This document shows, piece by piece, positions 48,105 through 59,114 of a DNA stretch of 64,000 nucleotides (its first letter is position 1; each line of letters begins with the position of its first letter). The stretch comes from Vicia villosa. Its lineage: Eukaryota > Streptophyta > Magnoliopsida > Fabales > Fabaceae. The notes under the pieces are model-generated. The model was not told the DNA's origin. It worked only from the letters and a program-made list of their open reading frames with translations, and did no database searches. The stretch covers positions 168,342 through 232,341 of the forward strand of contig NW_026706261.1 in the NCBI RefSeq assembly GCF_029867415.1. Reading direction: 5' to 3'. Position numbers and translations under genes: made by a program.

Positions 48105-48272
48105 TTAAGAATGACGATTGATAACCCATGCTACAAATAGTAACATGTAGATGATTGGGAGCATAAGCATCCCAGGTCCACAGTGTTCCGGGCTATGTAG
48201 ACAGAAGAAAGACATGATCACCGTAGCAATGGTGATGACCATAAGAAAACACGTTTCCCACCGCTTTGCCAT
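48105..48272 (-). CDS. Small ORF (55 aa) with two predicted membrane helices in LTR B
   Basis: Minus-strand ATG at 48272 in a good plant context (CAAAATGGC), about 95 bases behind a TATA box, probably the first ATG of the element RNA. Product: basic start MAKRWET, hydrophobic segment about residues 8-25 (CFLMVITIATVIMSFFCL), short loop HSPEHCGPG, second hydrophobic segment about 35-51 (MLMLPIIYMLLFVAWVI), basic tail NRHS. TAA at 48107-48105. I do not recognise a family. LTRs A and C have no comparable ORF after their TATA boxes. It could be a leader peptide that tunes downstream translation, or a real small membrane protein; it could also be chance, though two helices in an AT-rich LTR are striking. 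Confidence 0.5.
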   Translation of the reverse strand: MAKRWETCFLMVITIATVIMSFFCLHSPEHCGPGMLMLPIIYMLLFVAWVINRHS

Positions 48273-48365
48273 TTTGTCGGGAAAGAAGAAAGGATGGATT
48301 ATGAAGTGGAAATTTGAGAGATGAATTAGAATTTGATGTGAGATTTTATGGAAGAAAATGGGAGG

Positions 48366-48373
48366 TATTTATA
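48366..48373 (-). promoter_or_regulatory. TATA box of LTR B
   Basis: Minus strand CTATAAATACC, with a C/T-rich stretch after it. The transcription start is expected near 48340. Confidence 0.65.
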
Positions 48374-48910
48374 GAATGGAAAGGAGGATAGAGACGTTGG
48401 GGAATGATGTGATTCCGTACAAAAGGAAAATTTGAGTGGAAGTAAGATTTGAAAGAAAGTGTATGATAGTGTTGGGAAAAAGAGAGATGTAGAGAATAAA
48501 GTTAGGATTTGATTTTTGAAAAAGAGATTTGAAAAGATTTTTGAAAATAATGGAATATAGTACCAAAATTAGTGGGAAACAAAAGATAATAATAATCTAC
48601 TTGTTACCAGTACAGTCTGAGTTTCCTGATTCTGCGCCTGCAAAAAGATTTAACTCTGTACCAATTGTGTCAGTACTATTTATCTGTAAATAAATAAATA
48701 GCATGTGTGAAGTAATAAACAGTATTTGGCGTTTGCGTAAGAATAAATTCAACTGCAAGCCAAATTACTGTATAAGAAAAATTCTAAAAACTAAGTATTT
48801 CATATGTCAGGATATTTGTTGAAATAAAAATCCATGATTATATGAGACTCTTAATTTTCAGATTGGAGTTTTTCTTGAAAAAAGATGCGGGCAAATTTTG
48901 GGGTATAACA

Positions 48911-48926
48911 GTTGCCCCTATTCAAT
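48911..48926 (-). other. Polypurine tract of Ogre B
   Basis: Minus strand GATTGAATAGGGGCAAC directly before TGTTATACCCC. Confidence 0.85.
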
Positions 48927-49195
48927 CTTCTTAAACCTGAAGAGATTGTCTGAAATCTGAAGGTAGAAGATGATTGAATATTTAGATGCCCTGAAAATTT
49001 GCACTTACCTTGATCAGAAGAGATGTTGGAAGTTGCATTTGAATGTCGTCTGCGAAATGTTGTTGGCAGATTTGAACATTACCTGAGATGGGCTTTCAGA
49101 TGCCACCTGGTAAATGGGTTGAGGGTTTGTTCATCAGAATGAATCCATTGATTATATCTTGATGAAGGATTTGAAAGTCTTTGTGTTGACTGTTT
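48927..49195 (-). other. Ogre B 3' region next to the polypurine tract
   Basis: Non-coding sequence between minisatellite and polypurine tract; nothing recognisable. Confidence 0.5.
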
Positions 49196-49995
49196 CGGAA
49201 CCGTCCAAGGTTACCGCTTTAAGTCTTGGAGGATGATTGCTACGGAACTTGTCCAAAGTTTTTTCTGCTTTAGATTTTGAAAGTTGATCATTGTGGAACC
49301 GTTTGAGGTATTAGCTTTAGATCTTTGATGTTAGATCATTCTTGAACCGTCTGAGGTATCGACTTTAGATCTTCAATGTTAGATCGTTCTGGAACCGTCT
49401 GAGGTATCGCTTTAGATCTGCAACGTTAGATCGTTTTGGAACCGTCTGAGGTATCGCTTTAGATCTGCAATATTAGATCGTTTTGGAACCGTCTGAGGTA
49501 TCGCTTTAGATCTGCAATATTAGATCGTTTTGGAACCGTCTGAGGTATCAACTTTAGATCTGTGATGTTAGATCGTTCTGGAACCGTCTGAGGTATCGCT
49601 TTAGATCTGCAATGTTAAATTGTTCAGGAACCGTCTGAGGTATCGCTTTAGATCTGCAATGTTAGATCGTTTTGGAACCGTCTGAGGTATCGCTTTAGAT
49701 CTGTGATGCTAGATCGTTTTGGAACCGTCTGAGGTATCGCTTTAGATCTTTGATGCTAGATTGTTCTAGAACCGTCTGAGGTATCGCTTTAGATCTGTAA
49801 TGCTAGATCATTCTGGAACCGTCTGAGGTATCGCTTTAGATCTGTGATGCTAGATCGTTTTGGAACCGTCTGAGGTATCGCTTTAGATCTGTGATGCTAG
49901 ATCGTTTTGGAACCGTCTGAGGTATCGCTTTAGATCTTTGATGTTAGATCGTTCTGGAACCGTCTGAGGTATCAACTTTAGATCTGTGATGTCTG
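49196..49995 (-). repeat. Minisatellite of about 17 copies of a 47-bp unit (Ogre B 3' region)
   Basis: On the plus strand GAACCGTCTGAGGTATCGC followed by TTTAGATCTGCAATGTTAGA and TCGTTTTG. Regular 47-bp steps run from 49345 to 49910; edge copies are diverged, and a few units are 48 bp (TATCAACTTT instead of TATCGCTTT). Same place and same period as the array in Ogre A, but a different sequence. Confidence 0.95.
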
Positions 49996-51135
49996 TTTTT
50001 GAGTTGGTAAGTGATCAGAATGAATCTTCGGCTTGATTATATCTGAGAGAACCGTTCATGGAATTCAGGTGAACACTGCATGTGATTGAGAACATCTTTG
50101 TTGAAGATATCCGTCTACCTGAAAAATCAAGTTAGTGATATGCAATGTTTATGATGCATGTAAATGTGAGATATTCCCGGAGAAATATGCATGTTATGTT
50201 GTGTATGAATATGCGTATGAATATGCGCATGATGCATGATGTATGAATGTGTGATGTATGAATATGTGAATGTATGATGTATGAATATGTGAATGTATGA
50301 ATGTGATGTCAATCTTTTATTTGGGAAAATAAATTTCCGCCAGTCATCTGGATATGACTATATTGTGATCGTTGATGATCTTTTGTCTTGTTTGAGTACC
50401 CTCGGCTGGGGAAATTCTTTGAGAACCCTGGTACCCTGTTGAAGGATCTTTGAATATCTCTTGGGAATGAAAGGTAGCTGGAAGTTCTGATGCCCTTTCA
50501 AATGGGAATGAGGAAGATGCATAATCCTCCGATGCACTATCTGACCAAGTCCGGGTGCGGGGATCACACCTTCTGAAGATAGTAATTTGGAACAACCCTG
50601 CTGGGGGATAAGACTTCTTTTGAAGAGAAAATCTTTTTGAGGAATTTGCTGAGAAATGCGTTTCTCTTGGGGATTTTCTTCTGATGGGATGATGTCCAAA
50701 TAATTGGGACATTTCCTGAATGCTATTCCTGTTTTTCCTGGTAAACATCAATCATATTTAAATGCACATGTTCATTCAAAATTATCATTGGGACGTTTAC
50801 GTATTTAAAACAGAAAAAGTGAAAATAGTAATTTTTGAGCCTAAGCTGCATTGATTTTTGAAAAAAGAGCCATGATAGGCTGGTTAGCACAGGGAGACAA
50901 CAATCCTAGAAGTAGGAAACTGTCAGAAAGTTTTGGAAAATATTTATGAAGATAAATAGCTATGTGAAAATGATCCAGTCAAGTTTCAATTCTTCTATTG
51001 CCAATCTGTCTTCGAGCATCTCATCCCTCACTTGTTGGAAGAAAGTGATTGGACTGATCGGTGTCTTTGAGGTGTTGAATCTTGATGGTGAGTAGGCAGT
51101 TGAACGGAACACAGTTGTATGCTTCATTCCCTAAC
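49996..51135 (-). other. Ogre B 3' untranslated region
   Basis: Contains an ATG/TAT-rich simple stretch (about 50140-50310, GAATATG- and GATGTATG-type words). A 135-codon minus-strand ORF (50751-50344) has no recognisable domain, so I do not call it. Confidence 0.5.
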
Positions 51136-51140
51136 TTTTG

Positions 51141-51284
51141 CCTAGGCTGCCCTTTCAGGTTTTCAGCCTACCGGGATAGTATTTGTTTAGTCTCTAATTT
51201 TTGCCTGGACCGCCCTTTCGGGTTTTCAATCCACCGAGACGCTCATTTTTTGCCTAAGTTGCCCTTTCAGGTTTTCAACTTAGC
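51141..51284 (-). other. Array of RNA hairpin units just after the pol stop (Ogre B)
   Basis: Three units on the minus strand. CTAAGTT/AACTTAG pairs 51283-51277 with 51260-51254 (7 bp). The middle unit (about 51234-51205) pairs less well: TGGA/TCCA with a mismatch at the base. AGCCTA/TAGGCT pairs 51170-51165 with 51148-51143. Each encloses CCYGAAAGGG, a mini-hairpin with a GAAA loop, and is followed by GGCAAAA. Same design as in Ogre A. Confidence 0.8.
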
Positions 51285-51302
51285 GAGCTGTTTTTTTTCT
51301 TT

Positions 51303-54300
51303 TTAAGAGAAGTATTTTTTGACTATGTCAGCATTCACAGGGTGTGGGAAATCCTCACCATCCATGGTGGTAAGCAACATGGCGCCGCCGGAGAATATTT
51401 TCTTGATTATGAATGGTCCCTCGTAGGTGGGAGTCCATTTGCCTCTGGGATCACCTTGTGGTAAGATGATGCGTTTGACAACCAAGCCACCAGTTTGGTA
51501 TGCTTGACTTTTGACTTTTTTGTTGAAGGCTTTGATCACACGCTTTTGGTATAGCTGACCATGACAAATAGCTGCGAGCCTTTTCTCATCAATCAAGTTT
51601 ATCTGGTCCAGCCGTGTTTGAATCCAATCGTCTTCGTCTAGATTGGCTTCTTTCATAATCCTTAGGGAAGGAATCTGAATTTCAATTGGAAGAACTGCCT
51701 CCATACCATAGACTAAGGAGAATGGAGTTGCCCCTGTTGAAGTACGCGCAGATGTGCGATAACCATGAAGGGCAAAAGGCAACATCTCATGCCAGTCTTT
51801 GTAGGTTACTGTCATTTTTTGTATGATTTTCTTGATGTTCTTGTTGGCAGCTTCCACCGCGCCGTTCATCTTTGGTCGATATGGAGAAGAATTATGATGC
51901 TTGATCTTGAACTGTGTGCAAAGTTCAGTAATCATTCTGTTGTTTAGATTTGTGCCATTGTCCGTGATAATCCGTTCAGGGATGCCGTACCGACAAATGA
52001 GATTGTATTTGATGAACCGGGCCACCACATTCTTGGTAACAGAAGCAAATGAAGCTGCTTCTACCCACTTTGTGAAGTAGTCAATAGCGACCAGGATAAA
52101 GCGATGTCCGTTGGAGGCAGTAGGTTTGATTTCTCCAATCATATCAATACCCCACATTGCAAAAGGCCAAGGAGTCGTTAGGACGCTTAATGGAACTGGA
52201 GGTACATGTACTTTGTCAGCGTATATCTGGCATTTGTGACATGTTCGGGAGTGATGATGGCAGTCTGTTTCCATGGTAGACCAGTAATAACCTGCTCTCA
52301 GGATCTTTTTAGCCATTGTATGTCCACTGGAATGAGTACCGAAGGCACCATTGTGTATTTCTTCCATGATCTGTTCTGCTTCCTTCTTGTTTACACAGCG
52401 AAGTAAAGTCGAGTCATGGTTGCGTTTGTATAAGGTTCCATTGCTTAGAAAGAATTTGGCAGCGAACCTCCTTAGAAACTTTCTGTCATTAATGGATGCC
52501 CCTTCAGGGTACTCCTGAGCTTCGAGATATCTTTTTACTTCATGGAACCATGGTTTTTCCTCGGTTCCTTCGGTATTGATCTCATTGCAATAGGATGGTT
52601 CATCTTGCCTGTAAATGGTGATCATAGGCGCCTCGTTGTCCCACCTGATTTTGAACATGGATGACATGGTAGCTAAAGCATCAGCTAGTTGATTTTCCTC
52701 GCGTGGGATGTGTTCGAAAGTGATTTCTTCGAAGTAAAGAATCAAACTCAGCACATATTCTTTGTAAGGAATTAGATTTGGGTGCTTTGTGTCCCATTCC
52801 CCTTTGACTTGGTAGATTACCAAGGCCGAGTCTCCGTAGACTTCCAGGAATTTGATTCTTAGATCGATGGCAGCTTTAAGACCCAGAATACAGGCTTCGT
52901 ATTCGGCTATATTGTTAGTGCAATTGAAGCATAACCTGGCAGTGAATGGTGTATAACCTCCTGCGGGGGAAATGATCACAGCTCCGATGCCATTTCCAAG
53001 TGCATTAGAAGCTCCGTCAAAAACCATAGTCCACCGGGATCCTGGCTCGGGTCCTTCTTCTGGTCCTGGTTGTTTGTAGTCATTGACTAGCATAATGTCT
53101 TCGTCTGGGAAGTCAAAGTTCAATGCTTGATAATCATCTACTGCTTGATGAGCCAGATGATCAGCTACCACACTTCCTTTGATTGCTTTTTGTGAAGTGT
53201 ATTGAATGTCATATTCTGTTAAGATCATTTGCCATCTCGCTATTCTTCCAGAGAGAGCAGGTTTTTCGAACACGTATTTGATGGGATCCATCTTGGAGAT
53301 TAGGAAAGTGGTGTGATTTAGCATGTACTGTCTTAGTCGGCGAGCCGCCCAAGCTAAGGCACAACAAGTTTTTTCGAGTAGTGAGTATCTTGTTTCACAA
53401 TCGGCAAACTTTTTGCTAAGATAGTAGATTGCGTGCTCCTTTCGGCCGGATTCGTCATGTTGTCCTAGTACACACCCCATTGAGTCTTCTAACACAGTTA
53501 GGTACATTATCAGAGGTCTGCCTTCCACAGGTGGCAACAAGATTGGAGGTTTTTGGAGATATTCTTTGATTTTGTCAAAGGCTAACTGGCATTTGTCATT
53601 CCACCTTTCCACTTGATCTTTCTTCAACAGTTTGAAGATCGGCACACAAGTAGTAGTCATGTGGGCAATAAATCGGGCGATGTAATTTAGACGTCCCAAG
53701 AATCCTCTGACTTGTTTCTCAGTACGAGGTATAGGCATTTCTTGAATGGCTTTAACCTTGGCGGGATCAACCTCAATACCTTTGCTGCTGACGATGAAAC
53801 CTAAGAGTTTGCCGGATCTTACTCCAAAGGTACACTTATTTGGGTTCAGTCGCAACTTGTATTTCTTGAGTCTGTCAAACAACTTGTGTAAATGACCCAA
53901 ATGTTCTTCCTCGGTGTTGGATTTTGCAATCATGTCATCGACATACACCTCTATTTCTTGATGAATCATATCATGAAATAGCGCTACCATTGCACGTTGA
54001 TAGGTTGCTCCTGCGTTTTTCAGACCAAAGGGCATTACTTTGTAACAAAAGGTTCCCCAGGGTGTTGTGAAGGTTGTTTTTTCCATGTCTTCGGGTGCCA
54101 TCTTGATTTGATTGTACCCTGAGAATCCGTCCATAAAGGAGAATACCTTGCATTGTGCGGTATTGTCAACCAGTACATCGATGTGTGGTAAAGGGAAATC
54201 ATCTTTGGGACTTGCCCGGTTCAGATCTCTGTAGTCCACGCACATTCTGACTTTCCCGTCTTTTTTAGGTACAGGCACGATGTTAGCTATCCAAGGAGGA

Positions 54301-54774
54301 TAACTTACAACTTTTAGGAATCCGGCATTGAACTGTTTTTCAACCTCGTCTTTGATCTTTTTTGACATATCAGGCCTACTCCTTCGTAGTTTCTGTTTGA
54401 CTGGAGTGCTACCTTCTTTGATTGGCAGGCGATGAACTACGATGTCCGTGTCAAGGCCTGGCATATCTTCATAGGACCAGGCGAATATCTCGACGTAGTG
54501 TCGCAGCATTTGAATCAGTCTTTGCTTGACGCTGTGTTCTAAATCAGCCCCTATTTTGACTTCTTTCATTTCTTCGTTGCTGCCCAAGTTGATGACCTCA
54601 ATTGGCTCCACATGAGGCTGTATGGCCTTGTTTTCTTGTTCTAGCAGCCTTGCAATTTCTCTTGGCACTTCACAATCTTCCTCACTTTCGTCCTCAGCTT
54701 GGTAGATCGGATTTTCAAAGTCATGACGGGCAATAGCAGAATCGTTGTTGACTGGATCCAGAGTGTATGTGAAT
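51303..54774 (-). CDS. pol: Ogre B Pol: reverse transcriptase, dual RNase H, integrase (exon 2)
   Basis: Uninterrupted frame from the intron acceptor (54774) to TAA at 51303. No clear ATG at its head; it joins gag-pro by splicing in phase 2. RT about residues 60-330 of the part starting at 54668, with YVDD near nt 53946-53935. A degenerate Ty3 RNase H (YLTVLEDSMG) follows, then archaeal-type RNase H with FDGAS, EYEA, GDSALV and LADALA. Integrase has an HHCC finger (HNGAFGTHSSGH...CHKCQ) and DDE core (GIDMIGEI, TDNGTNLNN, NGAVEAAN). Closely similar to Ogre A Pol throughout, yet B and A have different LTRs. Probably able to make active enzymes. Confidence 0.93.
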
Positions 54775-55032
54775 CTGCATGTTAGTTATGTGAGTGTGTG
54801 TGAAGAAAAACATAGCTATTTGAAAGCGAAGAAAGAAGGAAAAAGGATCACAAAATTTAAATATGCAAGCGTCCCATGATTTTATTGAATGCATATGATC
54901 ATGATATGATAAGCCCTTATAGAAGGACCAGTGTGCTAAGGCACACGGCTTTTCAAGCTCATGGTTCGATTGTTCAGGAACCATTTTTATCTTTGCACAA
55001 GATACACAAAGAGAACAGGAAATGGCATTTAC
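54775..55032 (-). other. Predicted intron between protease and RT of Ogre B (258 bp)
   Basis: Donor GTAAATGCC at 55032 and acceptor AACATGCAG ending at 54775. The donor overlaps the gag-pro stop (TAA 55031-55029), so splicing removes it and opens a phase-2 joined frame. Same layout as Ogre A. Confidence 0.82.
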
Positions 55033-58000
55033 TCCTGGTCAAAGGAGATCACATCCTCAGCTTTCCAGTTGTTCAATCCACTGTTGTGAGCAGGGAGTAT
55101 CCAGCTGTTCCAGTTGCAGTTGTCTTCTTCATCTTCCACAGCATTGATTTCATTAGTGGGAAAATGAGCCGGTGATCCTTCGGGATAAGGGATATACTCT
55201 GCTGGATACGAGAGCCCAGGCTGAGATATCTCTGTTGGCTGAGCGAGATGCTCGATAAGGCCGTCCCATGCAGTCAGGATGATGTTTTGAATAGAGACTT
55301 GTGCATCCTGATGAGGAGTGTATGCTGACAGAAAGCAACCCTCGTTATTTGGTATTTCCCTGGCTTCTTCGAAAGCGAAATTGTCATCGTAATGTTCATC
55401 CCATCCAGTTGGGACAATGTCCTCCATAGCAATTTGTGAGCTCGGAGGAGCGGAATATTTCACCATATAGTCATATTTGCCGCTGGGTTCTCCTAGCGTG
55501 TCCCATACTTCTTTGGGTGGATTTTGATATTGCTCAGTGACGGGACTTGTGAAACTTTCGTCATTTTCAATTTGATCACCCCATCCAGTCGGGGTAATGC
55601 CTTCCAAAGCAATATAAGAATTCTGAGGTGTGGTATACTGATAATTATACCCGCCGTTTGGTTCTCCCACAGCATCCCACATTCCCATGGAAATGGGTGG
55701 AATCTCATCTGGATATGGCTGAATGATATGGTTCAAGAACACTCCTTCATCTTCAATAGCGTTTACTTCTTGGCTGACGAAGTGTGACATTAATCCTCCA
55801 GAACGAGGACTTTGATCATTCTTTTGATTTTCACTATCATAGCCCAGACCTAGCTTGTCAGACTTGTAGGGTATATCGGGAAGTTGTCCCCATACTGTGC
55901 AATCACCCTGTTCAATCATGGCTTTGGCATCTTTGAGAGAAGCCATATTTGTAGTTGGAGTAGCAGGAATATGCTTGGTGGTAGAGACATCTGGAGAGAC
56001 CACCTCAAATGATTGGCACGGAGTTTCGATGAATTCGTCCTCCAACTCAACATATTTGGAATTGCTTAGGTGACTAACCACATATTCCTCTTCGCCATAG
56101 ACTGTGACAATCTTTCCTTTTACTGGATATTTTAACTTCTGATGCAGGGTAGAAGTTACAGCGTTTGCCCCATGTATCCAAGGACGTCCAAGTAAACAGG
56201 AGTATGCTGGGTGAATTTCCATTACGTAAAAGATAGAATCGAAAATCTGAGAACCCACTCTGATTGGGAGATTCACTTTTCCGTATACCGTTCTGGTTGA
56301 CCCGTCAAAGGCTCTTACCACAACATCACTTGGCTGTAACACAATTCCTTCGAAGTCAAGCTTTTCTAGTACTATTTTCGGTAACACGTTCAGAGAAGAA
56401 CCGTTATCTACTAGCACATGAGATAGAGTGGTGCCATTACATTCAATGGAGATATGTAAGGCTTTGTTGTGATTTTTTCCAGCAGGGGTTACATCCACAT
56501 CAGAGAAACCGAGACCATTGCTCACGGTTAGATTGGCAACACAATTCTCAAATTGGTCGACTGAGATCTCTTGAGGCACATGCGCAGCTTTCAGGAACTT
56601 CATCAGAGCTTTGGCATGAGCTTCTGAATATTTTAGCAGAGATAGCATTGAGATTTTTGAAGCAGTGTGCCCCAGTTGCTCAACAATATTGTAATCACTC
56701 TTGCAGATGATTTTCAATATTTCCTCCATTTCTTGCTTTGATGGATCCTCAGCAGTGATCTCCACCGGGGTTTGAATTTGTTCAACTTGTGGCTCTTTGC
56801 CTCGAGCGTTGACATTTTGATTAGGAACTGGGACTCGGACTGGACCAGCAGCAACATTTGGAGAAATTTCTGGTGAAAAGATTCTTCCACTTCTCGTGAT
56901 CTTGCTGGTTCCCACAATATTACCCACAGTTGGAGTAGATAACTTTGCGGTATCTTCAGTCGAGGTACTCTGCTTAACTCCATGAACGTAAACATTAGCG
57001 TCGTATCCCCATGGGACAGCTTTGTCTGAGGAGTATGGAAATGGAGTTGGACTAGCAATGACTACTGATGCCACTTTGAGTGTAGCAGAAATTTTGAATG
57101 GAGCCTTGGCAGAGATTTTGAATGGTAAGCTGGAGATCACTGAGGCATCCTCTATTCTCATCCCGTTTGCAAAGACTTCGCACAGCACGTCCATAGAAGG
57201 GAGCCTCTCAAACATAATGATACGGCGATCCATCCACTTTTGAATTCCCATTCTTAGATTTTCACAACCATTGGGCAGGCAGGAGCAGTAAAAGCAGTCG
57301 GGGTCACACCCTGGAAAGTAACCAGCTCGGATTAGCTTTCCTTTGACTTCGCAGAGTGGAGTTGATAATTCGCTCACATCATAGATGTAAACAGTGTCCA
57401 GGATAGCGTTAACAGTTTTGTCATGCTTTGGCATAGGTGCAGTGATGACATTTGGAGTTTCTGGAGGATCGAACTCAATTTCCCCAGCATCTATCATATC
57501 TTGTATTTTATTTTTCAAGGCCCAGCAGTGATCTGCGTCATGTCCTGGACAGTTTGAGTGATAGGCACATGTCGCATCAGGGCGATAATTCGGAGAGGAA
57601 GTGTTGACATTCTTTGGAGGACCTTTTAATGTGATCAGATCTGCTTTTAGCAAGTGCTGCAATGCCTGAGAAATTGGCATGTTGATTTTGGTGAAATTTC
57701 TTCTTGGTGCATCTGGTCGATGCGTATATTTTGGCTGTTGATCTTTTTGAGGTGCAGATGTGGAGATCAGAACTGCCCCTACAGATTGATGCTGCTCACT
57801 TTTGCGACTTTTCTGAATTTGTGTTGCATTGACCTCATTTCTCCCGCTGATGGGCCTTTTCGTAGTACCAGAGGTGGAACCTATTTGAATTTTTCCATTT
57901 TGAATGCCACTTTCGACACGTTCTCCGGTCAGTATCAGGTCAGTGAAACCTGATGATGAGCTTCCCAGCAAATGGCTATAGAAAGGGCCAGTTAAAGTGC

Positions 58001-58850
58001 CCATGAACATGTCGACTAGTTCGCGATCAGATAAGGGTGGTTGAACCCTTCCAGCCATATCTCTCCACTTTTGTGCGTATCCTTTGAAACTTTCTTTTGG
58101 TCCCATAGACATGCCCCTTAGTTGAGTACGGGTTGGCGCAAGATCAGCATTGTATTGGTACTGTTTGTAAAAAGCAGCAGCTAATTCTTCCCAAGTATGA
58201 ACCTTGGTATTTTCCAGCTGATAGTACCACTCGAGTTGTGTACCCGACAGACTTTCTTGGAAGAAGTGAATCCACAATTTGTTATCCGTTGTATGAGGTT
58301 GTATCTTCCTTACATAGGATCTCAGATGTAGTTTCGGGCAAGAAACTCCATCATATTTTGCAAAGACAAGAACTTTGAATTTTGGAGGGATAACAACATC
58401 CGAGATGAGCCCTAGATCATTGAAATCTAAGCCAGGTATTTTTTGTATCTCCATAGCTTTCATACGGTCTTCCAGCTGTTGGTATTTTTCATCATCCGGT
58501 TCGTCCCCAGAATGATCATTTTCTTCATTTGAAGAGAGAGAGGGTTTAGCAGAACCCTGGTTGCTTTGATTGTCTTCTTGTTCATCATCACCGACTGTTT
58601 CAGGGATCGGTGGCTTTTTGAACTTTTTGACTGGGATTTTGATCTTCCTTTTCAGGTGACTCACGCCTACAGATCCTTTGGGCTTCTTTTTCTTCTTGAT
58701 TATCAGGGCTTTCAGTTCTTGTTGCCCCTTTGCTAGTTCCAGAATTGCCACTTGAACTTGGGCATTCTGTGCTTCGAGATTCTTGATGCTCATTTCAGAT
58801 TCCATCTCTTCTGACTGAAATAAACAGCGAGAAGATGAGAAATCCGTCAT
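55033..58850 (-). CDS. gag-pro: Ogre B Gag-protease, exon 1 of the predicted spliced gag-pol
   Basis: ATG at 58850, seven bases after a CAG acceptor-like site. Residues 15-60 are likely coiled coil, then a basic Lys-rich stretch (about 50-90). The Gag domain is at about 193-293 (FFQESL, LEWYYQLE, ELVDMFMGTL). An irregular CCHC-like motif lies at about 426-440 (CAYHSNCPGHDADHC). The protease is at about 790-910, with active site DNGSS at residue 815 (Ogre A has DTGSS) and LLGRPWIH. Behind the protease is a 300-residue tail with repeated WD-x-x-GEP and PTGW modules that is much shorter in A. No stops before the intron donor. The DNGSS form is one I believe occurs in other Ogre-like proteins, so loss of activity should not be assumed. 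Confidence 0.9.
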
Positions 58851-59114
58851 GTGAACCTGTTATGCAATGTGTATGACTGGATGCCATGTGTATGCAATGT
58901 ATGAAATGTATATGCAATGTATATGAATGCAATGTATGAAATGTATATGCAATGCATGAAGTGAAATGTGTGTGCAATGTTTCAAGGATCTTAGAGTTTA
59001 GATTTGTTAAAGAAGAAACAAACGTTAGTTAATCAATTTATTTCTTTTTTTTTTTTGCTTCTTTTTTCTTTGCCTCATTTGGGCTTACAAGACAGAAATA
59101 AAATAAATGATCCT
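58851..59114 (-). other. Spacer between ORF1 and gag of Ogre B
   Basis: Rich in ATG/CAT words (TGCAATGTATGAAATGTATA-type). On the minus strand it ends CATTGCATAACAG (AG at 58858-58857), a possible splice acceptor for a gag mRNA. Confidence 0.5.

Larger units (their letters stand above)
44202..48910 (-). repeat. 3' LTR of Ogre B (4709 bp)
   Basis: On the minus strand it starts TGTTATACCCC at 48910 after the polypurine tract and ends GGTCCACA at 44202. The first 812 bases on the plus strand recur at 61130-61946. Contains a TATA box, a 55-codon ORF, a TTGAC cluster and a PBS-like motif (44303-44313). Left flank CCCTC. Confidence 0.92.

Noticed and set aside
49196..49995. Second CRISPR-like regular repeat
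   Set aside because: Uninterrupted tandem repeat without spacers inside Ogre B.
50344..50751. 135-codon minus-strand ORF in the Ogre B 3' region as an accessory gene
   Set aside because: No domain, and no counterpart at the same place in Ogre A; may be chance.
56264..56710. 148-codon plus-strand ORF
   Set aside because: Shadow of the Ogre B gag-protease frame.
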